IMG/VR virus record: IMGVR_UViG_3300032308_001297
Coordinates: 1-64,000 of that record
DNA length: 64,000 nt
Source: a virus
Strand: one strand, 5' to 3'
The number at the start of each line of letters is the position of its first letter. Position 1 is the first letter of the stretch. Below, in pieces: positions 24,952 through 33,383 of this stretch. Position numbers and translations under genes: made by a program. A model generated the notes under the pieces. That model made no database searches. It was not told where the DNA came from and worked only from the letters and a program-made list of their open reading frames with translations.

Positions 24952-24977
24952 GAATAAATTCTTTAGGAGGATAACAA

Positions 24978-25964
24978 ATGCCATTATGGGGTAGAAACGA
25001 TCAGTCAGTAACTGCTAATAGCACTACTACTGTAGAATCATCAAACGGCGCACCAATCGGTACTTACGCTCTTGTAAAGGGTGATCAGGTAAACCGTGTT
25101 GATGGCGCAAACGCACACTTCGGTAATACTTCAGCAGGTTCACGTGCTGGCGTTGATGTCAACATGTTCGCCAATACCACTATTGGTGGATTTATTCCAA
25201 ACGCTGCAAAAGGTGTTTTTGGTCTAGATGCAGCTGAAATGTCTGTTACAACTGGTTCAACAAACGGTATTTACCGTGTTGCTACTGGTGGTTCTGGATA
25301 TGGCGCTAACGCTGCTGTAACTTTAACTTTCGCTAATGCATATACTAACGTATCGGTTTCGAATTCAACTATTAACACTACAAGCAATGCTGGTCGTGTT
25401 ACATCTATTCAGGCCAACGGTTCAATCACTGGTATCAACGAAGTTCCAGTTCTAACTATTGCTGCTCCTGCTGCAATTAACATTACAGCTAATACTACTG
25501 GCGTAAGCAATACAACTGACACCATTTTAGTTGCTACTGCTAACTCTAAGTGGCAGGTTGGTGATAGACTTTATTACACTGTTCCAGCTGGCAACACTGC
25601 CATCACTGGTCTAACTGGTAATAGCTATTACTACGTAACATTCGTCAATACAACTGCTCTAGCAGTTTCAAACACTGCTGGTGGCGCAAACGCTAATATT
25701 GCTGAAACCAGAATTGGCGCTGGCGAAGTTCATACTATCACTGGTGACACTGCTACTGGTTACTTAATTCCAACTGGAGCGAAACGTAGAGGTGCTGCTC
25801 ACGCTGGTTGGGTTCTAAGAACCGAAGGAACTGGCGGACGTGCTGGTCGTGTTCAGTATGAAGTTCTAGTTGCTATGGGTTCACTAGGCGCTCAGACAGC
25901 TGCTTATGGAACTCCAGCTAACGTAGCTGACAACGCTGACGATAATATTTTCCACGATTCTTGA
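24978..25964 (+). CDS. Virion structural protein, 328 aa
   Basis: The N-terminus MPLWGRNDQSV resembles the MxLWGNxD start of a family of virion proteins found in T4-like cyanophages. The rest is Ala/Thr/Asn/Gly-rich beta sequence with low charge, ending in an acidic tail (NVADNADDNIFHD). A strong AGGAGG site, higher GC than its neighbours and a preceding late-type box suggest abundant late expression. The exact virion location is unknown. Confidence 0.65.
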   Translation: MPLWGRNDQSVTANSTTTVESSNGAPIGTYALVKGDQVNRVDGANAHFGNTSAGSRAGVDVNMFANTTIGGFIPNAAKGVFGLDAAEMSVTTGSTNGIYRVATGGSGYGANAAVTLTFANAYTNVSVSNSTINTTSNAGRVTSIQANGSITGINEVPVLTIAAPAAINITANTTGVSNTTDTILVATANSKWQVGDRLYYTVPAGNTAITGLTGNSYYYVTFVNTTALAVSNTAGGANANIAETRIGAGEVHTITGDTATGYLIPTGAKRRGAAHAGWVLRTEGTGGRAGRVQYEVLVAMGSLGAQTAAYGTPANVADNADDNIFHDS

Positions 25965-25977
25965 TAGGTATTTTTAA

Positions 25978-26253
25978 ATGACAGATAACAGCAAAAAGGT
26001 TTCAGAATTACCAACAGCTGCTAACATTGCTGCTACTGATAGGCTTTTGATCCTCCGTAGCCCATCAAGTAGCCCATCTGTTAGAACTATTAACGTGAGT
26101 ACTTTTGCTGCTAATCTGCAATTATCGACATCAGTTCCAGCTAATTCTTCTTCTACAGGATTAGCTGGAACCGTAGCTTATGATGCAAATTATCTCTATG
26201 TTTGTGTTGGAACTAACTCGTGGAAAAGGACTGCTCTTAGCACTTGGCCATAA
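25978..26253 (+). CDS. Small virion-associated protein, 91 aa
   Basis: The N-terminal KKVSELPTAANIAATDRLLIL segment is a common module of phage fibre and structural proteins, and the C-terminus (GTVAYDANYLYVCVGTNSWKR) matches the beta-strand motif often found at tips of phage fibre-like proteins. It is probably a small tail or head-decoration component. Confidence 0.6.
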   Translation: MTDNSKKVSELPTAANIAATDRLLILRSPSSSPSVRTINVSTFAANLQLSTSVPANSSSTGLAGTVAYDANYLYVCVGTNSWKRTALSTWP

Positions 26254-26642
26254 TGAATGATTTATTAAATGATAAAAATTTTTTGATATATTGTGCTTCT
26301 CATTATGATAATGCAAGATATATTTCTACAGAAGATTTTTTTGAAGATCTGAATAGAATTAAATATATTAAAAAACTTATTACTAGATATATTGAAAATG
26401 GTGAATTAAAAGAACGTTTGATACTTAATCATATCATCGTATTGAATAATTGTTTTGGGGCGGATGTTTGTTGTAAAATATTATATTTTAAATTGAAATC
26501 ACAGATGAAATATATTAAACCTTTTTTGGTATTGCTTAATATTTTACCAGAAAGACTACTAAACGTTGGTAATGAAAAAGTTGTTGATACTGATTTAATT
26601 GATATGGATCAGGAAATTGTAGCAAAGTTAAGGAAAGTTTAA
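26253..26642 (+). CDS. DUF7207-like conserved phage protein, 129 aa
   Basis: The ATG at 26253 overlaps the preceding stop (TAATG). The sequence MNDLLNDKNFLIY followed by LKERLILNHIIVLNNCFG is, from memory, a conserved family in T4-like phages of aquatic bacteria, always in late gene clusters. It is helical. Function unknown. Confidence 0.65.
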   Translation: MNDLLNDKNFLIYCASHYDNARYISTEDFFEDLNRIKYIKKLITRYIENGELKERLILNHIIVLNNCFGADVCCKILYFKLKSQMKYIKPFLVLLNILPERLLNVGNEKVVDTDLIDMDQEIVAKLRKV

Positions 26643-27187
26643 TGGAAAACATTAACAAATTTATTAAATTTGCTGCAAAAGAATTACAATTGTCTTCTTT
26701 ACCAAAAATACATTTAGTTGGTAAAGAAGAAGATAAATATAATGCTTTTGGTCATTCTAAAGACGATGCAATTTGGGTGAGAGTTACTGGTAGACATCCA
26801 GGTGATATTATGAGAACTATTGCGCATGAATTAACTCATTTTAGTCAGAACCACAAGGGAACAAAAGGCGATAAAATGAGAGAAGATCAAGCTAACGCTC
26901 TTGCTGGTAGAATAATGAGAAAATTTAATACAGAAAATCCAGAAATATTTAAAGACGCTCCTATTCCAGAAGAAGTAGGTTCAATGATCCATAACAACCT
27001 TATGGGCGCTTCATCTTCAACTCAGGGAACTGGTGCTATTGCTACTATTGATCCTCTTATTAAACCTAAAAATAAACAAAATAATTTTCTTACTCAACGT
27101 GTTCATGATATGAAAAAACTTTCCGACATTATTGGTAGTAATTCCACTCTGAAAAAGCTCAACACTAAATTCAAGAGAACACAATAA
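26642..27187 (+). CDS. HExxH metallopeptidase-like protein
   Basis: This 181-residue protein has a zinc-protease motif, AHELTHFSQNHKG (about residues 61-73), followed by DQANALAGRIMRKF in which the acidic residue could be the third ligand, as in gluzincin-type enzymes. The C-terminal 60 residues are Gln/Ser/Lys-rich. It is translationally coupled to both neighbours by one-base overlaps. It could process virion proteins or be a virion-associated enzyme. No signal peptide. Confidence 0.6.
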   Translation: MENINKFIKFAAKELQLSSLPKIHLVGKEEDKYNAFGHSKDDAIWVRVTGRHPGDIMRTIAHELTHFSQNHKGTKGDKMREDQANALAGRIMRKFNTENPEIFKDAPIPEEVGSMIHNNLMGASSSTQGTGAIATIDPLIKPKNKQNNFLTQRVHDMKKLSDIIGSNSTLKKLNTKFKRTQ

Positions 27188-27528
27188 TGCCAGATTTAGA
27201 GTTCAGACAGTCTAAAATAGAAGACGCTATAACAAAACTTACTGAAATCTCTTCTGATCTCAACAAAATGGTTGCGGTCCATGAATTACGTATAACTCAT
27301 CAAGAAAAAATTACTGATAGCATAGAAATAATTCTTGAAAAAAGAAGAGATGAATACGAGGCTCGTGAATCAAAAATATACGACCACGTAGACCAATCTT
27401 ATGACAAATTATCTAAAAAGATAACTGATCTAGAAAAAATGATGTGGATCTATGGTGGTGGTTTTGCGCTTGCTGCTTTCGTTATTGCCAACTGGGGAGA
27501 CGTCGCGAAACTCCTAATAAAAAATTAA
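27187..27528 (+). CDS. Coiled-coil protein with C-terminal membrane segment, 113 aa
   Basis: Residues 1-85 form a charged helical coiled coil and residues about 87-108 a transmembrane helix (WIYGGGFALAAFVIANWG), ending in Lys-Asn. This layout is that of XhlA-type holin-associated proteins. A lysis or membrane-docking role is plausible but not shown by sequence. It is the last gene of the late transcript. Confidence 0.55.
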   Translation: MPDLEFRQSKIEDAITKLTEISSDLNKMVAVHELRITHQEKITDSIEIILEKRRDEYEARESKIYDHVDQSYDKLSKKITDLEKMMWIYGGGFALAAFVIANWGDVAKLLIKN

Positions 27529-27529
27529 T

Positions 27530-27557
27530 TTGTCTTTTTTGAGAAAACCAGTATAAT
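27530..27557 (+). promoter_or_regulatory. sigma70-like promoter of the primase operon
   Basis: TTGTCT (27530-27535), a 16-base spacer and TATAAT (27552-27557), immediately after the late module. Confidence 0.6.
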
Positions 27558-27586
27558 CATATGTGAGGTTATATCATGGAGTTATT

Positions 27587-28612
27587 ATGGATTGGCTTGC
27601 CCACAAGTATATTGGTATTGTTTCTACTCGCTTAGAGAAATTCAGACGTAAGAGTTCTAATCTTTATAATTTTCGCTGTCCTATTTGCGGAGATTCAGAA
27701 ACACATCAAAATAAAGCTCGAGGATACATCTACCAGAAAGACGGTAAGATGATGTTCCACTGTCACAATTGTGGCGCTACAATGGGAATTCCTAACTTTA
27801 TTAAGATGCTAGATGCTAACCTATATAATGAATATCAAATGGAAAGGCTGCAAGATAAAAAGCCTCCAGAGCAAGATGATTATGAAAAGTTTGTAGAAAA
27901 AATGCGTAAGCCAGTGTTTATGACATCTGGTCCATTGAAAGGTCTTAAGAAGGTTAGTCAATTATCTCCTGATCATCCTATTAAGAAATTCGTAGTAGAA
28001 AGAAAGATTCCCAATGTTTACCATTCCAAGTTATTCGCATGTCCTAATTTTAAGCATTATGTTAATAATTTGGTTCCCGACAAGTTTCCAGCTGAGTCTA
28101 TGGCTCGCGATGAGACAAGGTTGCTTATCCCTTTTCTGGATGTTAATAAATCCGTTCATGCCTTCCAAGGAAGAGCTCTTGGGAGATCTAACAAAGTTAA
28201 ATACATTACAATTATACTTAACGATAATATACCTAAACTTTATGGCTTGGACACTGTCGATCGTAACAGAATTATACCTGTCCTTGAGGGTCCGATTGAT
28301 AGTATGTTTGTTCCTAATTCTATTGCTACTGCTGGAGGTGATCTGGTTAGCGCAATTAGAGATTTTGACAAATCCGGACTTACAATCGTATATGACAACG
28401 AGCCTCGGTCTATAGAGACTAAGAAAAAACTTGACAAGGCGATAATGAACGGGTATAATGTCTGCATTTGGCCAGAGAATTTAGATCATAAAGATGTTAA
28501 TGATATGATTCTTGCCGGTATGTCTTCGGAGTTTATTGATTATATCATCAAGCAAAACACTCATAAAGATCTTGCAGCCAAGTTGGCTCTGCAAAAATGG
28601 AGTAAAGTATGA
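27587..28612 (+). CDS. 61: DNA primase, T4 gp61-like
   Basis: The protein has 341 residues from the ATG at 27587, which follows GGAG; this matches T4 gp61 (342). The N-terminal zinc ribbon is CPICGDS with FHCHNCGA (about residues 31-66). A TOPRIM-like core follows with VLEGPIDSMF (acidic Glu and Asp) and IVYDNEPRS. Primase lays down RNA primers on the lagging strand together with helicase gp41. The stop overlaps the next start (ATGA). Confidence 0.92.
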   Translation: MDWLAHKYIGIVSTRLEKFRRKSSNLYNFRCPICGDSETHQNKARGYIYQKDGKMMFHCHNCGATMGIPNFIKMLDANLYNEYQMERLQDKKPPEQDDYEKFVEKMRKPVFMTSGPLKGLKKVSQLSPDHPIKKFVVERKIPNVYHSKLFACPNFKHYVNNLVPDKFPAESMARDETRLLIPFLDVNKSVHAFQGRALGRSNKVKYITIILNDNIPKLYGLDTVDRNRIIPVLEGPIDSMFVPNSIATAGGDLVSAIRDFDKSGLTIVYDNEPRSIETKKKLDKAIMNGYNVCIWPENLDHKDVNDMILAGMSSEFIDYIIKQNTHKDLAAKLALQKWSKV

Positions 28613-28821
28613 AATTCGTTAAATTGACAAACACTGGAAGATATAGAGGCGATCCGTTATATATTAATTTAGATTGGATTGTTAGCGTTTTTGAAGAAGC
28701 TAGTGAACAGTATGGTTCTTTGTCCACAGTAGTTTTTGGTGGTCCTGGTAATGGTACACGTTGGGTTGTGGAAGAATCAGCAAAAGAAGTTTTGAAGAAA
28801 ATTGAAGAGGCTAGTCAATGA
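28609..28821 (+). CDS. FlbD-like small protein, 70 aa
   Basis: The pattern MKFVKLTNTG, then ININ-like strand with WIVSVFEE, and VVEESAKEVLKKI resembles FlbD-type small beta proteins found in bacteria and phages. It is chained by ATGA overlaps between primase and the next gene. Function unknown. Confidence 0.5.
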   Translation: MKFVKLTNTGRYRGDPLYINLDWIVSVFEEASEQYGSLSTVVFGGPGNGTRWVVEESAKEVLKKIEEASQ

Positions 28822-29072
28822 GAGTTCGTAAGAAACCAGTTGAAGTAGAAGCAATGTTTTTTACTGAAAATAAAGCAAAAGAAATTTCTGATTGGTGCAA
28901 TGGTCTTTTAGTTTCTCGTGGAGAAAACACGCAACCATTTATTCAAATCATGACACTAGAAGGTATAATGACTGCACGTCTTGGAGATTATATAATTAAA
29001 GGAGTGTATGGGGAGTTTTATTCATGCACCCCTGCTGTTTTCGAAAAGACTTATGAGGTAATAAATGAATGA
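28818..29072 (+). CDS. PGDYG-domain phage protein, 84 aa
   Basis: RVRKKPVEVEAMFFTEN at the N-terminus and MTARLGDYIIKGVYGEFYSC near residues 50-70 are the hallmarks of a very common small phage family. No enzymatic function is established. It overlaps the thyX start. Confidence 0.75.
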   Translation: MRVRKKPVEVEAMFFTENKAKEISDWCNGLLVSRGENTQPFIQIMTLEGIMTARLGDYIIKGVYGEFYSCTPAVFEKTYEVINE

Positions 29073-29793
29073 AGCTAAGATCATTGCTATTACGCAACCA
29101 TCATTAAGATTAGATTCCCCACATGATAAATCAGGAGAAGCAATGACTGCTGAAGGGTTTATTGCTTACACGGCCAGAGTGTCTAATCCATCCAATCAGC
29201 ATAATACATTAACAGCTTCTAAACTTTTAAGTTATTTGATTAAGAACAAACACTGGTCGCCTTTCGAGATGGTCAGTGTAGTAATGGAAATAAATACCAC
29301 ACGAGATATTGCTAGACAAATTCTTAGACATAGATCGTTTTCATTTCAGGAATTCAGCCAGCGTTATGCTGATCCAACTTCGGACCTTGGGTTTGTTGAA
29401 AGAGAAACAAGACTCCAGGACCAGAAGAACAGACAGAATTCTATTGAAACAAATGATGAAAATTTGCAGAAGTGTTGGTATGCTAAACAGAAGCAACAGA
29501 TACATGAAGCTAAGTTAGCATATAAGTGGGCGATTGAGAATGGTGTTGCAAAAGAACAAGCAAGAGCAGTGTTACCGGAAGGATTGACTGTTTCTAGAAT
29601 GTATATGTCAGGTACACTTCGTTCTTGGATTCATTACATTGACGTTAGAGCAGAAGCTGGCACACAGAAAGAACATCGTGAGGTTGCTATTTCTGCAAGG
29701 GAAGAAATTCTAAAACACTTCCCATCATTAAGTGGATATTGGTATTCTGCTGATATCATTGAAGATAAACCTTGGTGGAGGTTTTGGTCATGA
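29065..29793 (+). CDS. thyX: Flavin-dependent thymidylate synthase ThyX
   Basis: This 242-residue protein carries the ThyX signature RHRSFSFQEFSQRY (about residues 91-104), matching RHRxxSxxxxSxR, which binds FAD and dUMP. It methylates dUMP to dTMP using methylene-tetrahydrofolate and NAD(P)H. With the ribonucleotide reductase and the dCMP deaminase (49256) it provides dTTP for replication. It lies in a run of overlapping genes. Confidence 0.95.
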   Translation: MNEAKIIAITQPSLRLDSPHDKSGEAMTAEGFIAYTARVSNPSNQHNTLTASKLLSYLIKNKHWSPFEMVSVVMEINTTRDIARQILRHRSFSFQEFSQRYADPTSDLGFVERETRLQDQKNRQNSIETNDENLQKCWYAKQKQQIHEAKLAYKWAIENGVAKEQARAVLPEGLTVSRMYMSGTLRSWIHYIDVRAEAGTQKEHREVAISAREEILKHFPSLSGYWYSADIIEDKPWWRFWS

Positions 29794-30083
29794 GCAAAAT
29801 TGTTTTAGTTGAAACTGTTTCTACATTTCGTCATGTTTATGCTATAGAACTAAATGATGATGAACCGAATCATTACGCCCTTGATGATGTTGTATGCGAA
29901 ACATACCCAGTGGGTAAGTTAGAAGAATTTTCACAAGAACATATCAGTGAGGACGTATTTTCGCATAGGGTTGTTACAGAGGATGAATATATAAACCTGT
30001 TCGATGAGATGAATGATTATCTGAAAGAATGGACGCCGGAACAGAAAAAGAAATTTATTTTTAAAAGGAAGAACCAAGAATGA
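29790..30083 (+). CDS. Hypothetical protein, 97 aa
   Basis: The ATG at 29790 overlaps the thyX stop (ATGA) and has GGAGG upstream. The protein is acidic with a beta-rich N-terminal half (IVLVETVSTFRHVYAIEL). No family is recognised. It is coupled to the ribonucleotide reductase gene by another ATGA. Confidence 0.55.
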   Translation: MSKIVLVETVSTFRHVYAIELNDDEPNHYALDDVVCETYPVGKLEEFSQEHISEDVFSHRVVTEDEYINLFDEMNDYLKEWTPEQKKKFIFKRKNQE

Positions 30084-31966
30084 CAGACATGAATGTTTAC
30101 CAGCAATATATCCATAAATCACGCTATGCAAGATATCTTCCAGAAAAGAATCGAAGAGAACATTGGCATGAGACTGTTCAACGTTATGTTGATTACATTT
30201 TTGATAAAGTCAAGATTGACGATGAGAATTTAAAAAAAGAAGTATTCAACGCCATCCATAATCTTGAAGTAATGCCGTCAATGCGTGCATTGATGACTGC
30301 TGGCAAGGCTCTGGATCGTGATAATGTTGCTGGTTATAATTGTTCTTATTTACCTATTGACGACCCTAAAGCATTCGACGAAGCCATGTGTATTCTTATG
30401 AATGGTACTGGTGTTGGTTTCTCTGTTGAGCGTCAATATGTAAATAAACTACCAGAAATTCCTGAACAACTTTATGATTGTGATACTCTTATTACAGTTC
30501 GCGATAGTAAAGAAGGTTGGTCAAAAGCATTGCGTATGCTTATTTCACTTCTATATGCTGGCGAAATACCAAAGTGGGATTTAAGCGCATTAAGACCAGC
30601 TGGTGCTCCACTAAAAACATTTGGTGGACGTTCATCTGGTCCAGAACCATTAAACGATTTGTTTAAGTTTGTTATTCGTATATTTAAAAATGCACACGGT
30701 CGACGTTTGACTTCGTTAGAATGTCATGACATTATGTGTAAGATCGGCGAAGTAGTTGTTGTTGGTGGCGTTCGTCGTTCTGCCATGATTTCTTTATCAA
30801 ATCTTAGTGATGATCGTATGCGTCACGCTAAAGCAGGACAATGGTGGGAAGCAAATGTTCAAAGAGCTCTTTCAAACAATTCAGCAGTTTATACAGAAAA
30901 ACCAGAAGTCGGGCAATTTATGTCAGAATGGCTCGCAATCTATGAATCAAAGTCTGGAGAACGAGGAATCTTCTCAAGAGATGCCTCTCAGCGAGTGGCA
31001 AAGAAAAACGGAAGAAGAGATCCTAATTACGAATTCGGCACTAATCCCTGTTCTGAAATTATCCTCCGACCATATCAATTCTGTAATCTCACGGAAGTCG
31101 TTATCAGAGCTACTGATACTGAAAAAACTCTCGCTAGCAAGATTAGAATTGCAACAATCCTTGGAACGTTCCAATCAACAATGACTCATTTCCCATATCT
31201 ACGTAAGATATGGCAGAAAAATACAGAAGAAGAAAGACTACTTGGTGTTTCATTTACAGGCATTTATGATTGTCCGTTAATGAATGATTATAATGATCCT
31301 AATTTGCCTGAACGTTTAGAAAAGCTACGTCAGGTTGCTGTTGATACAAATAAAGAATGGAGTGAAAAACTTGGAATTAATCAATCAGTTGCAATTACTT
31401 GTGTCAAGCCATCCGGTACTGTTAGTCAACTTGTTCTTAGTCCTAGCGGTATTCATCCTGGTCACGATCGTTATTATGTCAGACGTGTTCGCTCTGACAA
31501 CAAAGATCCTCTTACTAAGCATCTTATTGACGCTGGCGTTCCTAACGAGCCTGATGTCACTAAGCCTCATAGTACTACCGTTTTTTCTTTCCCAATGAAT
31601 TTACCAGAAACTTCAATTACAAGAGAAAGTGTATCAGCTATTGATCATCTAGAACTTTGGTTGAAGTATCAGCGTCATTGGTGTGAGCATAAACCATCAG
31701 TTACCATTAACGTAACAGAAGCAGAATGGCCACGTGTTGGTGCATGGGTTTATGATCACTTTGACGAAATGTCCGGCGTATCATTCCTACCTTATGATGG
31801 AGGAACTTATCGTCAGGCGCCATATGAAACGATCACTAAAGAAGAGTATGATTCTACAATTATAAATATACCAAAATTAGTTGATTGGGATGCTCTTATT
31901 GAAATGCAAGATAATGTGGAAGGAGTACAAACGCTCGCATGCACATCAGGTAATTGCGAAATCTAA
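30080..31966 (+). CDS. nrdJ: Adenosylcobalamin-dependent (class II) ribonucleoside-triphosphate reductase
   Basis: This 628-residue protein matches the monomeric Lactobacillus-type class II enzyme. NCSYLPIDD and QFCNLTEV supply the redox Cys pair, NPCSEIILRP supplies the thiyl-radical Cys, CVKPSGTVSQL is the conserved phosphate-binding region, and the C-terminal CTSGNC (Cys-x4-Cys) is the swinging dithiol pair. It reduces ribonucleotides to deoxyribonucleotides using vitamin B12 coenzyme and no oxygen, so the host must supply cobalamin. A glutaredoxin (36644) may re-reduce it. It overlaps the preceding gene by four bases. Confidence 0.92.
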   Translation: MTDMNVYQQYIHKSRYARYLPEKNRREHWHETVQRYVDYIFDKVKIDDENLKKEVFNAIHNLEVMPSMRALMTAGKALDRDNVAGYNCSYLPIDDPKAFDEAMCILMNGTGVGFSVERQYVNKLPEIPEQLYDCDTLITVRDSKEGWSKALRMLISLLYAGEIPKWDLSALRPAGAPLKTFGGRSSGPEPLNDLFKFVIRIFKNAHGRRLTSLECHDIMCKIGEVVVVGGVRRSAMISLSNLSDDRMRHAKAGQWWEANVQRALSNNSAVYTEKPEVGQFMSEWLAIYESKSGERGIFSRDASQRVAKKNGRRDPNYEFGTNPCSEIILRPYQFCNLTEVVIRATDTEKTLASKIRIATILGTFQSTMTHFPYLRKIWQKNTEEERLLGVSFTGIYDCPLMNDYNDPNLPERLEKLRQVAVDTNKEWSEKLGINQSVAITCVKPSGTVSQLVLSPSGIHPGHDRYYVRRVRSDNKDPLTKHLIDAGVPNEPDVTKPHSTTVFSFPMNLPETSITRESVSAIDHLELWLKYQRHWCEHKPSVTINVTEAEWPRVGAWVYDHFDEMSGVSFLPYDGGTYRQAPYETITKEEYDSTIINIPKLVDWDALIEMQDNVEGVQTLACTSGNCEI

Positions 31967-31978
31967 AAAGGAAAAATA

Positions 31979-32164
31979 ATGAGAATAGATTCGGAACTAT
32001 TTGATTTATGTAAAGACTTCATTAGAGAAAACGAAATAACCTCGAGCGACTCTCTTTACGATAGAGATTCTCTTCAATTACAAGCATTAGAACTATTAGA
32101 ACAAATTTGTGATCTTATTGGTTACCACGAGGATGAAGAAGAATTAGGTTTTGAAGAGGAATAA
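31979..32164 (+). CDS. Hypothetical acidic protein, 61 aa
   Basis: An AAAGGAAAAATA ribosome site precedes the ATG. The protein is strongly acidic, ending in EDEEELGFEEE, and helical. Function unknown. Confidence 0.5.
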   Translation: MRIDSELFDLCKDFIRENEITSSDSLYDRDSLQLQALELLEQICDLIGYHEDEEELGFEEE

Positions 32165-32187
32165 ATATCCCGAAGGAGTTTCGGGAT
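32160..32187 (+). promoter_or_regulatory. Late box embedded in a ribosome-site hairpin upstream of a GIY-YIG gene
   Basis: ATCCCGAA (32167-32174) pairs perfectly with TTCGGGAT (32180-32187), placing the GGAG ribosome site in a five-base loop and the first bases of the start codon in the stem. AATAAATA (32160-32167) overlaps the 5' arm. A late transcript starting about six bases after this box would lack most of that arm, so translation would be blocked from read-through mRNA and free on late mRNA. Confidence 0.5.
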
Positions 32188-32596
32188 GTCATGGATATAT
32201 AATGGTGATGTTGTGGAAGAGATTGGTAATTATATTGGTTTTGTTTATATGATTACCAATCTACGAACAAATAAAAGATACATTGGTAAGAAAAACTTTT
32301 ATTTCTCAAAAACCAAACAAATTAAAGGTAAGAAAAAAAGATTCAAAGTAGAGTCTGATTGGAGAGACTACTTTGGTTCTAATGATGAACTCAATCATCA
32401 CGTTAATATAATCGGCGAAACTCAATTCAAAAGAGAAATCCTTAGATTTTGCACTTCTAAAGGCGAAATGTCATATTTCGAAGCAAAATATCAATTTCAA
32501 TACGATGTTTTAGAATCAGATCAATTTTATAACAGCTGGATCTCTTGTAAGATACATAAAAAGCATTTGACTTTTCTGAAAAAGAAGGTATTATAA
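32186..32596 (+). CDS. GIY-YIG domain protein, conserved T4-like phage nuclease family
   Basis: In this 136-residue protein IGFVYMITNLRTNKRYIGKK (residues 17-36) is a clear GIY-YIG core (VYM and RYIG). It continues with a Lys-rich insert, SDWRDYFGSNDEL, and a Glu in SYFEAKYQFQ that fits the catalytic Glu. Very similar proteins recur in T4-like phages, generally annotated as putative endonucleases. Its start is buried in a hairpin with the ribosome site in the loop. It may be a domesticated or homing nuclease. Confidence 0.75.
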   Translation: MSWIYNGDVVEEIGNYIGFVYMITNLRTNKRYIGKKNFYFSKTKQIKGKKKRFKVESDWRDYFGSNDELNHHVNIIGETQFKREILRFCTSKGEMSYFEAKYQFQYDVLESDQFYNSWISCKIHKKHLTFLKKKVL

Positions 32597-33282
32597 TGTA
32601 TAATTTTGACGATGATGCTTTGGAAAAGGCTATAGTCATAAAAAATGTTTTACCTGTAGATTATTTTAATTATGTCAAATCTTCTATTTGTTATAACCCC
32701 AAATTTCCATGGAATCTTTTTTCTTTAGGTAAAAGAGAAAAACTTATAGAACCTGGATATCCTTTCTTTTATAACTATCAAACAAAACAATATTCTTCTG
32801 AGAACAAATACGAAACTAGCTTTGAACATTTAGCAGTCAAAGACGGAGTTTCTTTAACAGAATATGGAGATCTTGGAAAACAAGTTCTTTGTAAAATATC
32901 TGAAAACATTAGTATGAAACTAAGGCGTATCTTTAGAATAAGATATGGCTTGCTTTTACCAAACGAAGATGGTAAGATAATAAACCATCCCCATGTAGAT
33001 ACAGAACATAAACATTTAGTGGGATTGTTGTATCTCACAACTAGTGATGGTGAAACAGTTTTATACAATCAAACGTATGATTACTCTACTGCAGAATCAA
33101 AAACAAGCGTTCATACTTTTAAACAAATTTTAGAAGATGGAGGATTTACTGTTAGAGAGAAAATCAAATCTGTAGAAAACACTTTTGTTATTTTTCAAGG
33201 ATGGCGATTTCATTCTAGTACTTGCCCTACAGACGTTGAAGAAAGAATGACTATCAATTTTAACTTTGATTTGGAGGTGTGA
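32596..33282 (+). CDS. Fe(II)/2-oxoglutarate oxygenase-like protein, 228 aa
   Basis: A putative iron site is visible as His133-Val-Asp135 (NHPHVDTEHKH), His206 (WRFHSSTC) and Arg217 (EERMTINFNF), set in a beta-helix-like C-terminal half. The N-terminal half (NPKFPWNLF and PFFYNYQT) matches phage oxygenase-like proteins of unknown substrate. The start overlaps the upstream stop (TAATG), so it is coupled to the GIY-YIG gene. Confidence 0.7.
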   Translation: MYNFDDDALEKAIVIKNVLPVDYFNYVKSSICYNPKFPWNLFSLGKREKLIEPGYPFFYNYQTKQYSSENKYETSFEHLAVKDGVSLTEYGDLGKQVLCKISENISMKLRRIFRIRYGLLLPNEDGKIINHPHVDTEHKHLVGLLYLTTSDGETVLYNQTYDYSTAESKTSVHTFKQILEDGGFTVREKIKSVENTFVIFQGWRFHSSTCPTDVEERMTINFNFDLEV

Positions 33283-33283
33283 G

Positions 33284-33382
33284 ATGTCATGGCCACACAA
33301 GAATCGTCCTCGTAAGGGACGTAGAAAGATCGGCTCAACAAAACGTAAATCACGTAGGTTGAAAGGTCGTAAGAAGAAGTAA
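33284..33382 (+). CDS. Very basic small protein, 32 aa
   Basis: A GGAGG site lies nine bases before the ATG. Almost half of the residues are Arg or Lys (for example RPRKGRRKIGSTKRK), with a Ser/Gly minority and no hydrophobic core. It resembles extended ribosomal or nucleic-acid-binding peptides. It probably binds RNA or DNA; exact role unknown. Confidence 0.6.
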   Translation: MSWPHKNRPRKGRRKIGSTKRKSRRLKGRKKK

Positions 33383-33383
33383 A

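Noticed and set aside
32567-32597. TTGACT with TATTAT/TATAAT before the oxygenase at 32596
   Set aside because: The predicted transcript start would fall after the start codon, and the sequence encodes the end of the GIY-YIG protein; probably coincidental.
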